64,000 bases of DNA from Bifiguratus adelaidae. Its lineage: Eukaryota > Mucoromycota > Endogonomycetes > Endogonales. The notes beneath the pieces are model-generated. The model searched no databases, was not told the DNA's origin, and saw nothing but the letters and a program-made list of their open reading frames with translations. Positions 1-12,451 of this stretch are shown in pieces. The DNA lies in assembly GCA_002261195.1 (NCBI GenBank), contig MVBO01000004.1:123746-187745 (forward strand), given 5' to 3'. Both the position numbers and the translations under genes were made by a program. The first letter of the stretch is position 1; each line of letters begins with the position of its first letter.

Positions 1-574
1 TAGATTACAAGAATTAATACTCATCGACGCGATACAAATACGCCGTATTAGGATTTGGTCATGCTATGACGGTTAAGGCAGACGAAGCGCTGTTTGTTGG
101 TTACACTCCATTCGCTTTCATACGGTTTTGGGCATGTCGGATCGACAAGAGACCCTTGAACTGTTAAGCTACTCAAACGGCTTTTAGCGTGGACGTCTTA
201 GAATAACCGGCACAGTTATGCCAAGGTGTGCTCCGTTGACTATATCTCAGCTACAGTCGAGGATGCCTCTAGCTTGAGGTTCAATTTACGAATTTTGAGA
301 ATAAGATGCGCAATAACGGATCTGTAAGGTTTCAATTTCCGCGTGATTCTGCAGTAATAGGTGTGCAGAGCATGCTTCATCACGTATATTGCATTTACCG
401 TCCAACAGATACATTAAACTCCTTTTCACAGGCAAATCTGAGCCTAATCTACGAGAAACTGCCAACTTTCCAAATCTGGAAATCTTTGTATTCCGCAGCC
501 AAAAGGACGCGACGCAACGCGCTTTGCTTTGACATCATATACTTTGCAGTCTACTTACAAGCTCTCAAACAAAT
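1..574. other. Intergenic region upstream of CKS1
   Basis: I see no convincing gene here. The only sizeable open frame (about 306-593, plus strand) has no recognisable domain and overlaps the CKS1 start in another frame. The stretch probably holds the CKS1 promoter and 5' UTR, but I find no clear TATA box or repeat. Confidence 0.5.
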
Positions 575-1314
575 ATGGCCGGTCAAGGTGTAGGAAACGA
601 AAATGTACACCAACACCGCAAAGTGCAAAAGCTCGGTATAAGTCGAATGCAAGAAAAGAAGCTTACGAAGGAAGAAGAAGAAGCGAATCGGCATTTGCGA
701 GAACAGCTCAAGGCTGACATTGCTGCCTGCGAGAACGACATGTTCTACTCAAAACGTTACTATGGTACGTGAGGTTCTTACTGAAGGTACCAGGTCTTGA
801 CTCAGCATTGTATCACGATCCTTTGCAGACGATGAGTTTGAGTATAGGTACGTAATATGACTTACCGGGGGTAACACGACGGCTAGATTTGCCTCCTTCC
901 ATCCTTCGTTTCCTCATCATTGTATCTTGTATTATACAGACATGTCACACTTCCCAAGATTTTACACAAGTACATCCCGGAAGACCGTCTGCTTAGCGAA
1001 GAAGAATGGCGGATGTTGGGCGTTCAGCAATCCATCGGATGGGAACATTACATGATTCACCGTGAGTAGCTCAGAAGGCGATTGCTTAAGTGGCACTGAA
1101 CGGGGTTGTTGCTTGATGTCATAGGACCGGAACCGCATGTGCTACTATTTCGAAGAGAAAAAGATTATCAGATCAAGGTACGTTCGCCCGAAAACGGGCT
1201 CGACATTATTCTGAACATATCTTTCAGTATCAAAAGGAACTCGCGGCCGCTCAGGCTAGTGCCCAGGCTGAAACATCACGAAAAGCAACTGGAAAGGAAA
1301 ACACGGCGCCGTGA
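575..1314 (+). CDS. CKS1: Cyclin-dependent kinase regulatory subunit (Cks1/Suc1)
   Basis: Five exons: 575-764, 829-847, 940-1061, 1125-1177 and 1228-1314. They give 156 aa with every frame joining. The protein is a Cks/Suc1 phosphate-binding adaptor that docks on Cdk1 and helps it process multiply phosphorylated substrates in the nucleus and cytoplasm. The diagnostic motifs are in order: KRYYDDEFEYRHV across the first two introns, [20 protein letters not shown], and [10 protein letters not shown]. The N-terminal extension (about 50 residues, charged) and the Ala/Gln/Ser-rich C-terminal tail lie outside the core fold. Exon 2 is only 19 nt, but it encodes the invariant DDEFEY part of the fold, which supports it strongly. 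The start is the first ATG of the frame. Identity is essentially certain; only the exact N-terminus is less secure. Confidence 0.95.
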
Positions 1315-1592
1315 TGCGCGCGTTCGCAGTCTTTTGCGATTTGTTGGATAGCAGCTTTGGCCATATTTCGACCTTTGCAAGCAATCCTCAAGGCTGTCCG
1401 AGTCCTGCGTGCCTAGGACGTCGTCAGCTCTGTACATCATCTTAGAGACATGTGCTTGAATAAAAAATGTGTACATGTATTAGCCATCTATATCAGAATG
1501 ATATTGTACATCACTTCCCATGGAGCAACTAAGCTTGTGAAGGGTCTTTTCGTGGCCAATTGACACTGTGATATCAAAGAAGCGAATGGTTG

Positions 1593-4500
1593 TTAGTGTG
1601 ACCTGTGATCAGTTGTATCTTCATGATGACTATGGACGCGGTCATGCTCGCGTCTTTCGCGTTCGCCATCCCTTTTCCTGTCTCGACGTTCCCGCTCGTC
1701 TTCGCGGTCACGGTCGCGCTCGCGGGATCTTTCATCGTCACGGCGACTATCCCGATGTCGCTCATCGTACCGTGATCGCTCTCTTGATCGAGAATGTCGA
1801 TGCTCCTTGTTTAGCCTTTCGCTCGAATGCTGGCGACGCGAATTACTGGTAGAATAGGTTCGGCGCTCTCGACTATCGTCACGACTGCGCTTCGCATCTC
1901 GTCCGCGTCTAGCCTCATCGCCATTTTCGTTGCGATGTCGCTTGTTATGCATATCAGGATCATCGACTTCACGTTTTATCTGCGATATGCTGTCACTGGA
2001 ATTGGGCTTTCGGGTGGATGATGTCGCTGATGAAGATGTTGGTTTTGATGAGGATTGACCGATTCGCTTATAGAGATCGAGAAGCGACTTGGAAGATATG
2101 TTGGGGTTGGGGAAGAAGTGTTTAGTGAAATACCAAAGATGTCTCCGCCGCTTGTTCCTTGTTTCCTCGGGTTCCGCTTCCACGACCTCGGTGATGCGGT
2201 CACCAATTGCCTTCAAACATTCGCGTATGAAGTGGGCTTTTTCTGAACCGGTATAATCTCCAGCTTCATGCTTAAGCTTCTTCAGGTCTGTCTTGACCGG
2301 CTTCATGACGCTCTTGCATTCCTTCTCGTTGAAGCTCTCATAATTAGAATGGTCGGAGCCAAGATCGCTATCGTTATCCTCAACTTGTTCAGCGGAACGC
2401 ACTGATTTGGCCTTGTTCTTCTGTGACCGCTTCGTTGACGAGTCTCGAGGAGATAATTTTGCTTCTTGTTCGGCTTTGGTAACATTGCGTGCCGGTGAGG
2501 GAGCGTGAGATGGTGAGTCGACCGTCTCTTTGCGAGCAGTGGAGCTCGATGCAGGCTTGATTTTGCTCTTGACGGATTTCTTTGCTGGTGCGTTGGATTG
2601 GCTCTTTGATACCGTCTGACTAGCCTTCCTATTTTCATTCTCCCTGAATGTCTTGAGAAGATATTCGCCGCGTCGAACAAGATGAATCGCCTTTGGTGAC
2701 TTCTTGTCGTCTGCCCCATCCTCCTCATCACCTGCTGCAGACAAAAAAAATTTCTGTCCTAAACCAAGATTCTTGTCGTTCTGCATCTTGACCCAATTTC
2801 CAAATCCATACTTGTAGATACCAACAAGCAGCATTGCGTCTTCTCGTTGTCCCCATGTACAAGACCAGTTGCCGACACTCTTGAGAGGCACAGAGAGACG
2901 AAATTTCTCCAAATCCTTCAGCTTACTTAGTTTAGTCGTCAAAGCAGTCAAATCTTGCGATCTGCTGATGATCTGCCCGGCATTCACACTATGAATGCCT
3001 TCCCAGGTGAAAAGGCAAGCCTTCGCTTTGCCCTTAGGCTTCCCACCATCCTCCTGCTCCTCGTCCCCGGCGGCGCCGTTGCTCGCTTTATAACTCGCAA
3101 GAGCATCCTCGCACGCGCTGATCAATCCTACTGCATACCGAGTGACTACATCTCCGTCTTTGTGCTGTAGGTCAGTGTCGGTAACAATATCGTCATATCG
3201 GTCGTGGATACTGCCAAATTGCAGTATACCACGTATCAATGCGCGGAGATCCTTTTCAGTCAATACATCGGCCGGGCCGCTAGCTTTGCGTTTAGCACCA
3301 GATGAAACATTTGCCCCAGTCTTCCGACGCTTCTTTTTCGCCGAGTCATCTTGAGTTTCACTGGATCCATTCATTAGACCGTGTTCGTCATATCGTTTAC
3401 TTCGCTTCTTAGCCGCCCTAGCAAAAAGCTCTTCTTGCTGCTTAACTCGAGCCTCTGCTTCGAACTTTGCTCGTTCCTCCTTTGGTATAATGTCATCCCA
3501 AGACATTGCACTCAGATCACCGCCATAATCTGCAATCTGAAACTGTGCAAGAAAGTCTTCTCCTCCCAGAGATCCACCTTCTGCCTCGATGGTTTGTGTG
3601 GTCTCCGCACGCGCCAGGATATCATCCAAGTCCACATCTTCCAATTTATGCGCGGTATTGGAATCTTGTTGCTGAAACATGTTTTGTGCACCAAATTTGA
3701 GAATTGTACTCAACTCGTCTTTCGCAAATGGGAGATTGTCCTTCTTTCCGCTGGATCCCGCTTCCATTTGAGCAGACACATCGGCAATGGCTTTTTGCTG
3801 ATAAAGCGAAAGTCCACTGGTGTCCATCTGCTTGATAATGCAATACTCCAACACCATCTTGCGCTTGGCTCGTTCGATAATGTCTTCCTCTATGGTGCCT
3901 TTGGAAACGAATCGGTAAACGTTCACGCTCTTTGTTTGACCAATACGATGCGCTCTAGACATTGCTTGCAAATCGTTCTGCGGATTCCAGTCGGAGTCGA
4001 AAATGATGACTGTGTCGGCTGTGACAAGATTGATACCCATTCCCCCAGCGCGCGTCGAGAGTAAGAAGACAAAATCAGGTGATCCAGGAGCATTGTAATG
4101 TTCGATAGCCTTGTTACGCTGTTCAGGTTTCATGCTTCCGTCCAAACGCTGATAAGGATGCCCACGTAATGCCATGTAGTCGGAAAGAATATCGAGCATC
4201 ATGACAAATTGTGAGAAGATGAGGACTCGATGACCGGCTTCTTTCAATCGCGCAAGCAGTTTGTCCAATAACATCATCTTGCCACTGTTAACGACCAGAC
4301 CCTTGAGCTGTTCGGCTTTCTCCTCTGAATGCTGTTCAGCATCAGGAAATAGATAGGGGTGATTTGAAGCCTTTTTAAGCTCCATAGCGATGTTGAGCCA
4401 TTGCTTCTTTTGCTTGTCGGCACTTTTAGTGAGGGCTTCGAAGTTTTTCGTAAGGATGTGCTTGTAGTAGTGCATCTGCAACGGCGAGCATTCCACTCTA

Positions 4501-6966
4501 AGAATCCTTTCGGACTTGTTTGGCAAGCTTTTCTCCACATCCTTCTTGAGACGTCGTAACATGAGCGGTTTCAGGCGTTCGTGCAGCAATCGAATCTTCT
4601 CCTCTTGATCCTTTGCATCTTCAGCGGTGGCGGTGGTCGACGAGTTCGTGTCGAAATTGAGCTCGAGCTCAGGCATCTCCATGTCTGGCATCAAGAATTT
4701 GACAAGACTGAGCAGCTCTTTGATGTTGTTTTGAAGTGGAGTTCCGGTAATGAGAAGACGATTTTGTGTGGTGAAATCCCGAAGAGCTTCGTGCAGTTGG
4801 GACTCTGAGTTTTTCAAACGATGTGCTTCATCCACTGCGAGGAAGGCCCACCTGATCATGCCTAATTGTTCCCTGTCCTTGAGCACTATTTCGTAAGTGG
4901 TGATAAGGACATTGAACTTCGGCCTCTTTGGGTTTCCAGGAGCACCTGAAGCATAAGGTTGGAAGAATTCAAAGTCTCGAATGACTTCCCGAGCTTGCCG
5001 ATTGCCAATATAGCAGACAGCGTTCATATCTGGGGCCCATGTGCGAAACTCGGTCATCCAATTATCGACCGTTGAGAGCGGAACGACAACCAAGAAAGGA
5101 CCGTACAGCTGCTGGTGGTGGAAGAAGTAGGATAGGAAGCCTATTGTTTGTACGGTCTTTCCCAGACCCATCTCGTCGGCCAAGATGCCATTCTGATTCT
5201 TGGACCAGAGATAAGCCATCCAGTTGATACCGTGCAATTGATAGTCTCTCAACTGGCCACCGACAATGTAGTCGGGTTGCTCTCTAAGAGGAGTGAACTT
5301 GCTGCGGTTCTTTATGTTGTTGGCATTGGAACGATGCGGTACGAGCTGACTTTGATCACGATCAAGAAATGCATCGATCTCGCTTTGGAAATCCGACGAA
5401 ATGAGATCTTCGTTCTCCCATGTGCATTCGTCGTAGTATAGTCCTTTCCACTTGCAAAAGTACTCCGTGACGGGATAGCTTGTCTGCGTTTCTTCATTAA
5501 ATTCCTGCCGCTCCCGCATGGCAATCACACGCTCGACCGTTCTATATCCAATCAGCTCCTCCCTCCGTCGTTCCAGGTTGATATCCCATTGCTCAATCTG
5601 TTCTTTAGTTGTTTCAGGATGCGAGCGGAAATTCTGCTCTTCGACGATGTTGCGTTGAATATAATTATCAACTTTTCGCCAGCCTCGCGATTGTTTAAGT
5701 TGAGGATACGTCGACCACGTATCGTGTAGATGTGATTGGCCTTTCCACTTGACGAGATATTCAATGTTGCTCTCGGGGTCGTCCGAGTCTGAGGCATTGT
5801 CGTCTGAGAAAGGTGTAAGTCTTGAGCTCCCTGCAGGCATTCCATTCCACTTACAATCGCCACCTCTACGGTGATCGCAAACAAGTTCGATCACCTCCTC
5901 TTCTTCCTCGCCTCCGACTTCCGGCGTACCGGTGCCAGCTCTTGCAAATTGGCCGTCTGTCAGTTCTTCCTCGCTTTCCAATCCATAGTCGTTTTCGTCT
6001 TCATTGTAGTTGGCTCGTGTCTTATTCCTTGTTGAGAAACGAACAAATTCTGATGGAGACGAATTCGAGGCTGTGGTGACATGGGCCGTCAGTATTGCTC
6101 GACAATATTCCGCAAGGTAGTCACTCACCTTTGCTTCGGCGCGAATGACTGCTTTTCGGTATTGTGAGGCGCCGTCGTGCTTTCCTTGTACCTTTCCTGC
6201 CGCCGAAATCATCATCGCTATCATCGACCTCATCACTTTCCTCTTCTTCCACTTCATCATCTTCGAACCCATATTTATTGGCGTAACGAGTATCTCGCGC
6301 CCGGGAGCCGCGTGACCGTCTTGAACTTGCTTCGTCTGAATCCGATGATTCTGCGTAGATGCTTTTCCGAAGCCTGCTTCGTCCCGGCGCAATCGCGGTT
6401 AAATCTTCTTCTAACCGATGTGGCTGATGTTTGGCCCTACCAGACCTCCGAAGGCCGTATAGTTCGGGATCCTCTAGAAAGTAGGCCTCAGGCGACCGAC
6501 GGTGCTGTGTTTTCGCCAAGTTGCCCCTCTGAATAAGCCCGCGCCTTGGATATTCCGTTCTGTACGCCGGTGATTCAGATCTCGCCGATGACTCCTCGTG
6601 ACCTTCGTCATCGCTGTTCTCGGATGTCTCTGCATTAATTGTGACGATTTTGGGTGTAGGCTTATAATCATCAGAGACATCAATGTCTTCGTCGTCGTCT
6701 TCGCCACTGCTCTCGACAGCAAGCTGTCGATTCCTCACGGCAGAGCGATTGACACCATACGACGCATGATTCGCCTCGGATGCCGAAGGCGCCAAAGGGG
6801 AAGCTGACGGAGAAAGGGATCCAGATTGATATGGTGAGGGGGAGAGTTCGGTCAATGAGCGTGACCTCGGAACAGGCATCGGGCTATCGTCATCATCAGC
6901 ATCTGTTGCAACGCTGGTGTCTTGGATAAGCGAAGGCGTTGCGGTATCATTCATTGGAGACTCCAT
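1593..6966 (-). CDS. CHD1: Chromodomain helicase CHD1 (chromatin remodeller)
   Basis: Two exons (6129-6966 and 1593-6070) joined by a 58-nt GT-AG intron give about 1771 aa. The protein is an ATP-dependent nucleosome spacing remodeller of the CHD1 class. Order of domains: acidic, Ser-rich N-terminus; tandem chromodomains near residues 340-425 (core YLVKWKG) and 450-520 (core YFCKWKG); SNF2 ATPase with DEMGLGKT near 578 and DEAH near 693; helicase C lobe ending in SRAHRIGQT near 987; SANT/SLIDE-like DNA-binding region; CHD1 helical C-terminal (CHCT/DUF4208) domain near 1530-1590; and an Arg/Asp/Glu mixed-charge tail. The CHCT domain separates CHD1 from other CHD or ISWI proteins. The start is uncertain. 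I chose the ATG at 6966, but the frame stays open to 7269 and a pyrimidine-rich tract near 7085-7160 could be a 5' intron, so an upstream first exon is possible. Confidence 0.93.
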
Positions 6967-7883
6967 TTGCTGCGCCTCGCCATTGGCCCCTTCTACCGAA
7001 GTGAATGGCGCGGATTGAATGTGCAGGCCATATTGCTGATGTATATCGGTGTTGCGTGTTCCGTTGCCCTCAGCGTGTCCATCTTCATGAACTAACCGCA
7101 AGAAGCGATCATACAGGTTAAATAACAAGGCGACAAGTTGAAAGCAAAATGCAAAGAGATGGCAAAGAGGAAACAAGATAGGAGTGTTAGTGCAGTCGAA
7201 CGATAATGCAAGCCATCGGACCCGGAGATGCATCAGAATCCTCGCTGAGGATGATTGGATGTTCAGCAATGTTCAAACAGGCGGAAAGCTGACGCTAACC
7301 AGCGCACTCGGTCAGACATCCCGTTCGCCCTTAGTTAGCGCTTTCCAACCCTTCCACTCATATACTGCAGCGCCTTGAATCCATTCAATGGCTTCACCAG
7401 CCATACCCAACCACGCCAAGGTGTTTCACTTACGAAGTGACATGGCCAACGCGTTGAACCCTGCTGGGCCTAGCAAATATTACGAGACCTGCCGCCAAAG
7501 CCCGCAAGACTGTACACCTGTAGTCAGATCTTGTTGCGCGTGTTGGTATCGAACCGATCCAGAATACCAACAGTAGGCTTGACCGTGCTTGCGTCGCGTT
7601 CAACCGTTCGGGGGGATTGCCGAATGTCTAATAGGTGAGAGCTGTCGAGCAAGACAATAGTCTAAGAGGCCCACGGTGCAACCCACAGAACAGCTGTAGC
7701 ATACACCAAGACTTTTAGTATGCCAATGCAGCGTTTAGAGTACCTGGGAAGCAACGATAGATGCTTAAAAATGCATGGAGTCAATTTTTTCTAGGGTTTG
7801 GGCGCAAAGGCGCGGCAACTGCGCATTTATCAGTCATATACACGCTTATTGGATATCGTACAAGGCAAAGGCATCGCTCAGAT
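6967..7883. other. Intergenic region between CHD1 and MRPL27
   Basis: About 900 bp without a convincing gene. The part next to CHD1 (to about 7270) is open in the CHD1 frame and may contain its first exon or 5' UTR. A 7-bp inverted repeat (TTGGTAT/ATACCAA, about 7541-7569) could form a hairpin but does not make a tRNA. Short frames at 7388-7576 and 7761-7949 show no domain. Confidence 0.4.
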
Positions 7884-8437
7884 TCAGATGTCGGCAGCTT
7901 TTCGAGCTTCTTCTATTTCAGTCTGTCTCTTTTCCTCCCATGCGACTAGATCCACGAGATCAAAGCGTCGTGGTTTGGGTGTATCAGCCGAATAAGGAAG
8001 CGATTCGTCTCTTGAATAGGTCACGCCGACAAATCGTCGTTTGGGTTGCTCAGGATCCGTGTAGAATTGCACATATCCGGTTTCTAGCGCGTAGATGGTA
8101 TGATCCTTTCCCATGCCAACATTTTCACCCGGATGAAAGTTGGTTCCGCGTTGCCGCACGATAATGTTGCCTGGAACGACCAATTGCCCGCCAAACTTTT
8201 TCACGCCTAATCGGCGACCAGCCGAATCGCGGCCGTTTCGCGTTGATCCTCCAGATCGCTTCGTAGCAAACCGAATTTGGGTCGTATCTAGGGCTATTGA
8301 CGCACGTGAGATACTGCAGAGGACAAGTCATGCCCTAGAGCAGCGAGATCTTACCTGAGAAGTTGTAGGAAAGAGGGATGGCGGAAAGGAGTGATGATTG
8401 TGAAGGGATGGTTCGAGGAAATAGACTTGAACGGCAT
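7884..8437 (-). CDS. MRPL27: Mitochondrial large-subunit ribosomal protein bL27m
   Basis: Two exons (8355-8437 and 7884-8313, intron of 41 nt) give 170 aa. The protein is the mitochondrial homologue of bacterial L27, which sits near the peptidyl-transferase centre. The core reads [20 protein letters not shown], then [10 protein letters not shown] and [20 protein letters not shown], which is the bL27 signature. The first exon supplies a Ser/Arg-rich, acid-free leader (begins [12 protein letters not shown]) typical of a mitochondrial presequence, and splicing joins it in frame to the core. The C-terminal extension after the L27 fold is longer than in bacteria, as is usual for fungal mitochondrial forms. 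The small intron is supported by GTAAGA...CTGCAG and frame continuity. Confidence 0.93.
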
Positions 8438-8617
8438 AGCTGCCGAGTGCTATGTAAGGTCGTTTGCAAAGCGGCCATTCTGTAGAATAATGCTCGAATC
8501 GCTGCTGATCGTTCAACACGCCGAGGAGTTTTTCAAAAATTCCGTCGAATGCGTAGTAAAAGGAGCAAAAAGATGACGTCATTGATAAATACACCTTTGT
8601 TGTAATTCTATATGGGT

Positions 8618-10628
8618 TCATTCTCGAGAAATATCACGTCCAAATACGTTCTTCTTTATCCAGTCCATGGCGACCAATGCTCTGTTGCGGATAGAGAAAA
8701 GGTTGGACAAGTATGCTGAGCGCCAGAAGACATATGTAGCTAAGCAACAGCATGAGTCATGTTCGATGACATCTAAAGTAGCCGCCACTTACCAACTCCA
8801 CCAGCAGAGATGTTGCCATGAAGGAATGGCAAATCAGCAATTGCCTTTTCAGAACCAATGTAGCTAATAAAAAGTGAGCCAGACTCTCCAATTTCAGAAG
8901 TGAGATATACTTACGCAAGGGAACCTTGATGAGAGTAATGGAATGGGCGGACGTCTCTTAATTTGTTGATTTTTCTCGCCAACCGGTCCTTCTCGGAACC
9001 GGCAGTCAATGCATCATATTCCCTCTCCAACTTCCATCGGTTCGCTTGCTGATTGAAGACTCTGGCGAGGTATTTGCCTTGCTGTGCAGCAACTTGAGCA
9101 GTGGGAGCATACTTTGTTGCCGTAGCGTCTCCCAAGGCATAGACGTCTTCGGCGCCCAAGAGTCGTAGATGATCATCAACCAACAAACCTCGCTTCATGG
9201 TTTGCGATTCAGGCATCTTGGCCATCAAATCCCTGATCAAGGGTCGCGATGTATTGCCGGTTGCCCAGACTAAGAGACCATACGGTATCGACTTCATACT
9301 GCCATCTGGTTGTTGAACGATGATTTCCTTGTCCTTGACCTCCTTGACCATTGTTTTAGTCAAAATCTCGATGTTCTGTTCCTTGAACGTCGATTCAGTG
9401 TAGTCAATCAACTGTTTAGAGAAAGCGGGAAGGACGTTTGGCAAAGCTTCAACCAGGGTAATTTTGATCTTTCCAGCGATATCTGTGATGACCGCGTGAA
9501 TATGAGAACATTTCCGGTGTCTACGAGATATTTACCTGGATACCATTCAGTCAAGTCGTCCTTGAGGAAGTCGTACAACTCGGCCGCATATTCGACGCCT
9601 GAGCAATTCATGAGCATCTACAAGCAATGTCCGGTACTTAAAGACTACAAACTTACCAGTTGGACCACCACCCACAACGACCATGTGCAACAAGCGGTCA
9701 ATCTCCTGCTCGTTCTTGGCATCGGATTGACCAACGAAAGCCGCGGTCTCCACGCAATCCATTAACCGAGTTCGGATCTTTTGCGCATCCCAGACCTCCT
9801 TCAAGAAACAAGCGTGTTCTTCTACACCCTTGATGCCAAATGTTTGATTTTGCGATCCGCAGCCGAGAACCAAGTAATCGTACGGAATGGTCTTCTCTGC
9901 CTCGTCGCTCTTGATTTCAGAGGTATCTTATCGTGGCCATCAGTTAATCGCTTTTAGAGGGAAACACTACCATAAAAGTCACTTACCGACAAATGTCAAC
10001 GTCTTGTTGACCGGATCAATGGATTTGCATTCAGCTTCATACACCTTCACTTCTCTCTCCTTGTGACGAGATATGAAGCGCACAGGTTCAACAATAGATC
10101 GCACATCAACAGTGCCAACAGTGCACGAAGGCAGCAATGGGGTGAACAAAAAGTAGTTACGAGGCGAGATAACAACCACGTTGTATTCGCTGGTATCAAT
10201 CGACTTTAGAAACGAGGTGGACGCCCAGCCAGATCCGAGCACAGCAATGGTCTTTTTGGTCGGATCAAAGGGCTTTTGCATAGGAGGGTGCCTGCTCACG
10301 TAGAGTCCTGTATAACCATCAGCATAGATGACCTGATAAGCACACAAACGTACCGTAAGCAGTATATCCAGCACCTCCAAGCAGACCGACGCCAATGACT
10401 CTGCCAAAAAGTCTGAGTCGCGAGCGTCTGGGCGCAGGTGCGGTCGTGCTCGCAAACCGTCTTTGGATCGGCATCACACCGTTCCTGAATGCTGTGCCCA
10501 TAGCCAAGCGTTGCGTGGAGCGGCTGGCTACACCTATACGTTGCACTGTCAGCACTTGTAGCGCCGTGGAAGGTATATATGCGTCTGATGGATAGCTTAC
10601 CCAGCATTGTCCTTTGCACCGACGCCAT
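8618..10628 (-). CDS. NDE1: External alternative NADH:ubiquinone oxidoreductase (NDH-2)
   Basis: Eight exons: 10601-10628, 10354-10545, 9987-10307, 9657-9926, 9536-9598, 8915-9482, 8793-8863 and 8618-8739. They give 544 aa. The enzyme is a type II, rotenone-insensitive NADH dehydrogenase that passes electrons from cytosolic NADH to ubiquinone on the outer face of the inner mitochondrial membrane. N-terminal Arg-rich leader (QRRFAST region), then a short hydrophobic segment (RVIGVGLLGGAGYTAYG). The first dinucleotide site is KTIAVLGSGWASTSFLK, the second VVVGGGPTGVEYAAEL, followed by YALGDATATKYAPTAQVAAQQGKYLA. The C-terminus has FWRSAYLS and ends GRDISRE, as in fungal NDE proteins. No EF-hand is visible, so it resembles the calcium-independent type. 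External rather than internal orientation is inferred from similarity to NDE forms. Confidence 0.92.
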
Positions 10629-10739
10629 ATTTACAGTGAAATACCGCGGCTGCTTATGGTAAAAACAAAGAAGATAAAATGACGTCGTTTTCTGTTTGCA
10701 TCTAGTGTTCCATTCTGCTTTTGATATTGATACATAGAA

Positions 10740-12317
10740 TTACCAGTTGGACCAGCCTTCCTGACTCTCTCGCCTTTCTGCTAGCCTATCTCTTGATGAA
10801 TGCTCTGAGTCAAGCTCAGAGGACATGTCTAAGGCCCATTGGCGGTCTCTATTGCGCTGAGCACGTGCTTGCGAGGGACGAGTGGATGGCATTAATGGAA
10901 CGCTGTGACGATTTTGTGAATCGTCTCCGGGGACATTGCCATAGATAGATTGCTGTGGACTTGTAATGCCCTTGATACGGCTGGCAATGGCATTTCGAGA
11001 TGGCTTGTAAGCGATTAGACCGACAATGGCCGCTCCGCCGACAAACATGATCAAGCCTCCGGAACCTCCAGCGCTTGTGTATTGCGTTTGAGTTGATGCA
11101 GTCTCTGCATTATATTCCTTGTCAAAGTAGTCACTGGCCGAAGCCACTGGTATACTCACAGAGGCTGTGGCAGCCGATTCAACGTCGGCAAGATCATTCT
11201 TGATTGTTGGCAGGTTTTCAAGGTTACCGATATAATCGTTCATGAGCTGATCAAATTCAGAGGCTGCTGCAGCACTATCAAAATCACCCACTTCTTCCGC
11301 ATTGCCTGTGCTTATTGCCGTAGGAGTGATAGGCTCGGAGGCGCCCTCGGTGCTCTCAGTGCTGGTAGTAGCGGAAGGGTCTGCACTTGATTCATCGGTC
11401 GCGTTCTCATAGAGATCATTCGACTCTCCAGTTTCCATGGCCTGGTCCGCTTCTGTTGTCTCTACTCCAGTGACAAGCGAGTCCTCCTTGTCAAGTTTAT
11501 CTTCGCCAAAATTGTCGGAAGGCGTGGAAAGTGCATCGTTATCTGTTGCCGAAACAGCGCTGCCAGTGACAATTTCGCCGTCACCTTCGGTTGTTAATGT
11601 AGCGGCAGCGCTCTCGCCGTAGTCGTCGGTTGAATCCGTAAAAGCAGGCTCACCATCTAGCGTATCGTCGCTGCTGGTCTCTTCAGCGCTATCCGGCACA
11701 GATTCATCTGTAGCATAAAAATCGTCAAGCGCAGAATCTGCATTTGTCATATCACTGTCCATAGTATCCGAGGAATCTTCGGCATTTGAGCTACTTGCGT
11801 TGTCCAACGGCTCATCCGACGTCTCGTCTTCATTATCATACATAGAATCAGCAGAATCATCAACAGCACTGAGGTCCGTGCTAACGTCATTCTCGGAAGG
11901 CGTCACATCCTGACTGTCAAAAGTTCCATCTGTATCACCAAAAGGTAGCGCCTGGTCAGCCACCATGAAAGCATCAATCATACTCTTGTACTTGCCCATC
12001 ATCGAATCCTCTCCTTCCACATTTTCTGCCGAATCACTCGGAAACAGTTTATCGACCAACGAATCCAAATCGTCCTTAAGGTCACTATATTCCTCTGAGG
12101 CCTTGTTAGAGACATTCTCCGCCCATTCGTCAATCGCTTTCTCGGTCTCGGCAATCTCTTTCTCGAAGTCGACCCACGAGTCGCTTCCACCTGAAAGGTC
12201 ATCTCCAGTTGAACTTGGTTCCAGTGCGACATCAGCGTCTTGTGGTATAGGGACACCATGCGCATAGAACAGCAGTGTTGCCAAAGCTAGAAGGATAAGC
12301 CAAAGCTTGCTAGTCAT
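10740..12317 (-). CDS. Unknown acidic, Ser/Thr-rich protein with signal peptide and one membrane segment
   Basis: Single exon of 525 aa; I recognise no family. Residues 1-22 form a classic signal peptide (hydrophobic LWLILLALATLLFYA, cleavage near HGVPIP). Residues of about 25-405 are extremely rich in Asp, Glu, Ser and Thr with long stretches of low complexity (EETSSDD, DSADSMYDN types), which suggests an extended, O-glycosylated, strongly negative ectodomain. A Gly-flanked membrane helix (GLIMFVGGAAIVGLIAY) lies near residues 417-436. It is followed by a basic stop-transfer (KPSRNAIASRIK) and a cytosolic tail of about 85 residues that is Arg/Ser/Gln-rich. The topology fits a type I cell-surface or wall-sensor-like protein, but there is no WSC or cysteine-rich head. 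It lies between NDE1 and the Ark kinase and faces the same way as both. Confidence 0.75.
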   Translation of the reverse strand: MTSKLWLILLALATLLFYAHGVPIPQDADVALEPSSTGDDLSGGSDSWVDFEKEIAETEKAIDEWAENVSNKASEEYSDLKDDLDSLVDKLFPSDSAENVEGEDSMMGKYKSMIDAFMVADQALPFGDTDGTFDSQDVTPSENDVSTDLSAVDDSADSMYDNEDETSDEPLDNASSSNAEDSSDTMDSDMTNADSALDDFYATDESVPDSAEETSSDDTLDGEPAFTDSTDDYGESAAATLTTEGDGEIVTGSAVSATDNDALSTPSDNFGEDKLDKEDSLVTGVETTEADQAMETGESNDLYENATDESSADPSATTSTESTEGASEPITPTAISTGNAEEVGDFDSAAAASEFDQLMNDYIGNLENLPTIKNDLADVESAATASVSIPVASASDYFDKEYNAETASTQTQYTSAGGSGGLIMFVGGAAIVGLIAYKPSRNAIASRIKGITSPQQSIYGNVPGDDSQNRHSVPLMPSTRPSQARAQRNRDRQWALDMSSELDSEHSSRDRLAERRESQEGWSNW

Positions 12318-12451
12318 TGTGGAAAGGAGTGGGATGGGAGTGTAGCGACACCGTTCAGGTATGATAAAAGTCTGTGCCGAAAGGTGTTATGTCGCACAAG
12401 CCGTGAAAGGCAACCCTCAACACGATGCTATTTTTGGAAGTAATAATACAA

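Noticed and set aside
1568-6079. Many open frames opposite CHD1
   Set aside because: They are shadows of a strongly conserved minus-strand gene.
7541-7569. Possible tRNA on the minus strand (GGTTCGA-like arm)
   Set aside because: Only a 7-bp stem with a 14-nt loop is present; no cloverleaf can be drawn.
7388-7576. Short plus-strand open frame of 62 codons
   Set aside because: No domain, no splice partners and no conserved pattern; likely chance.
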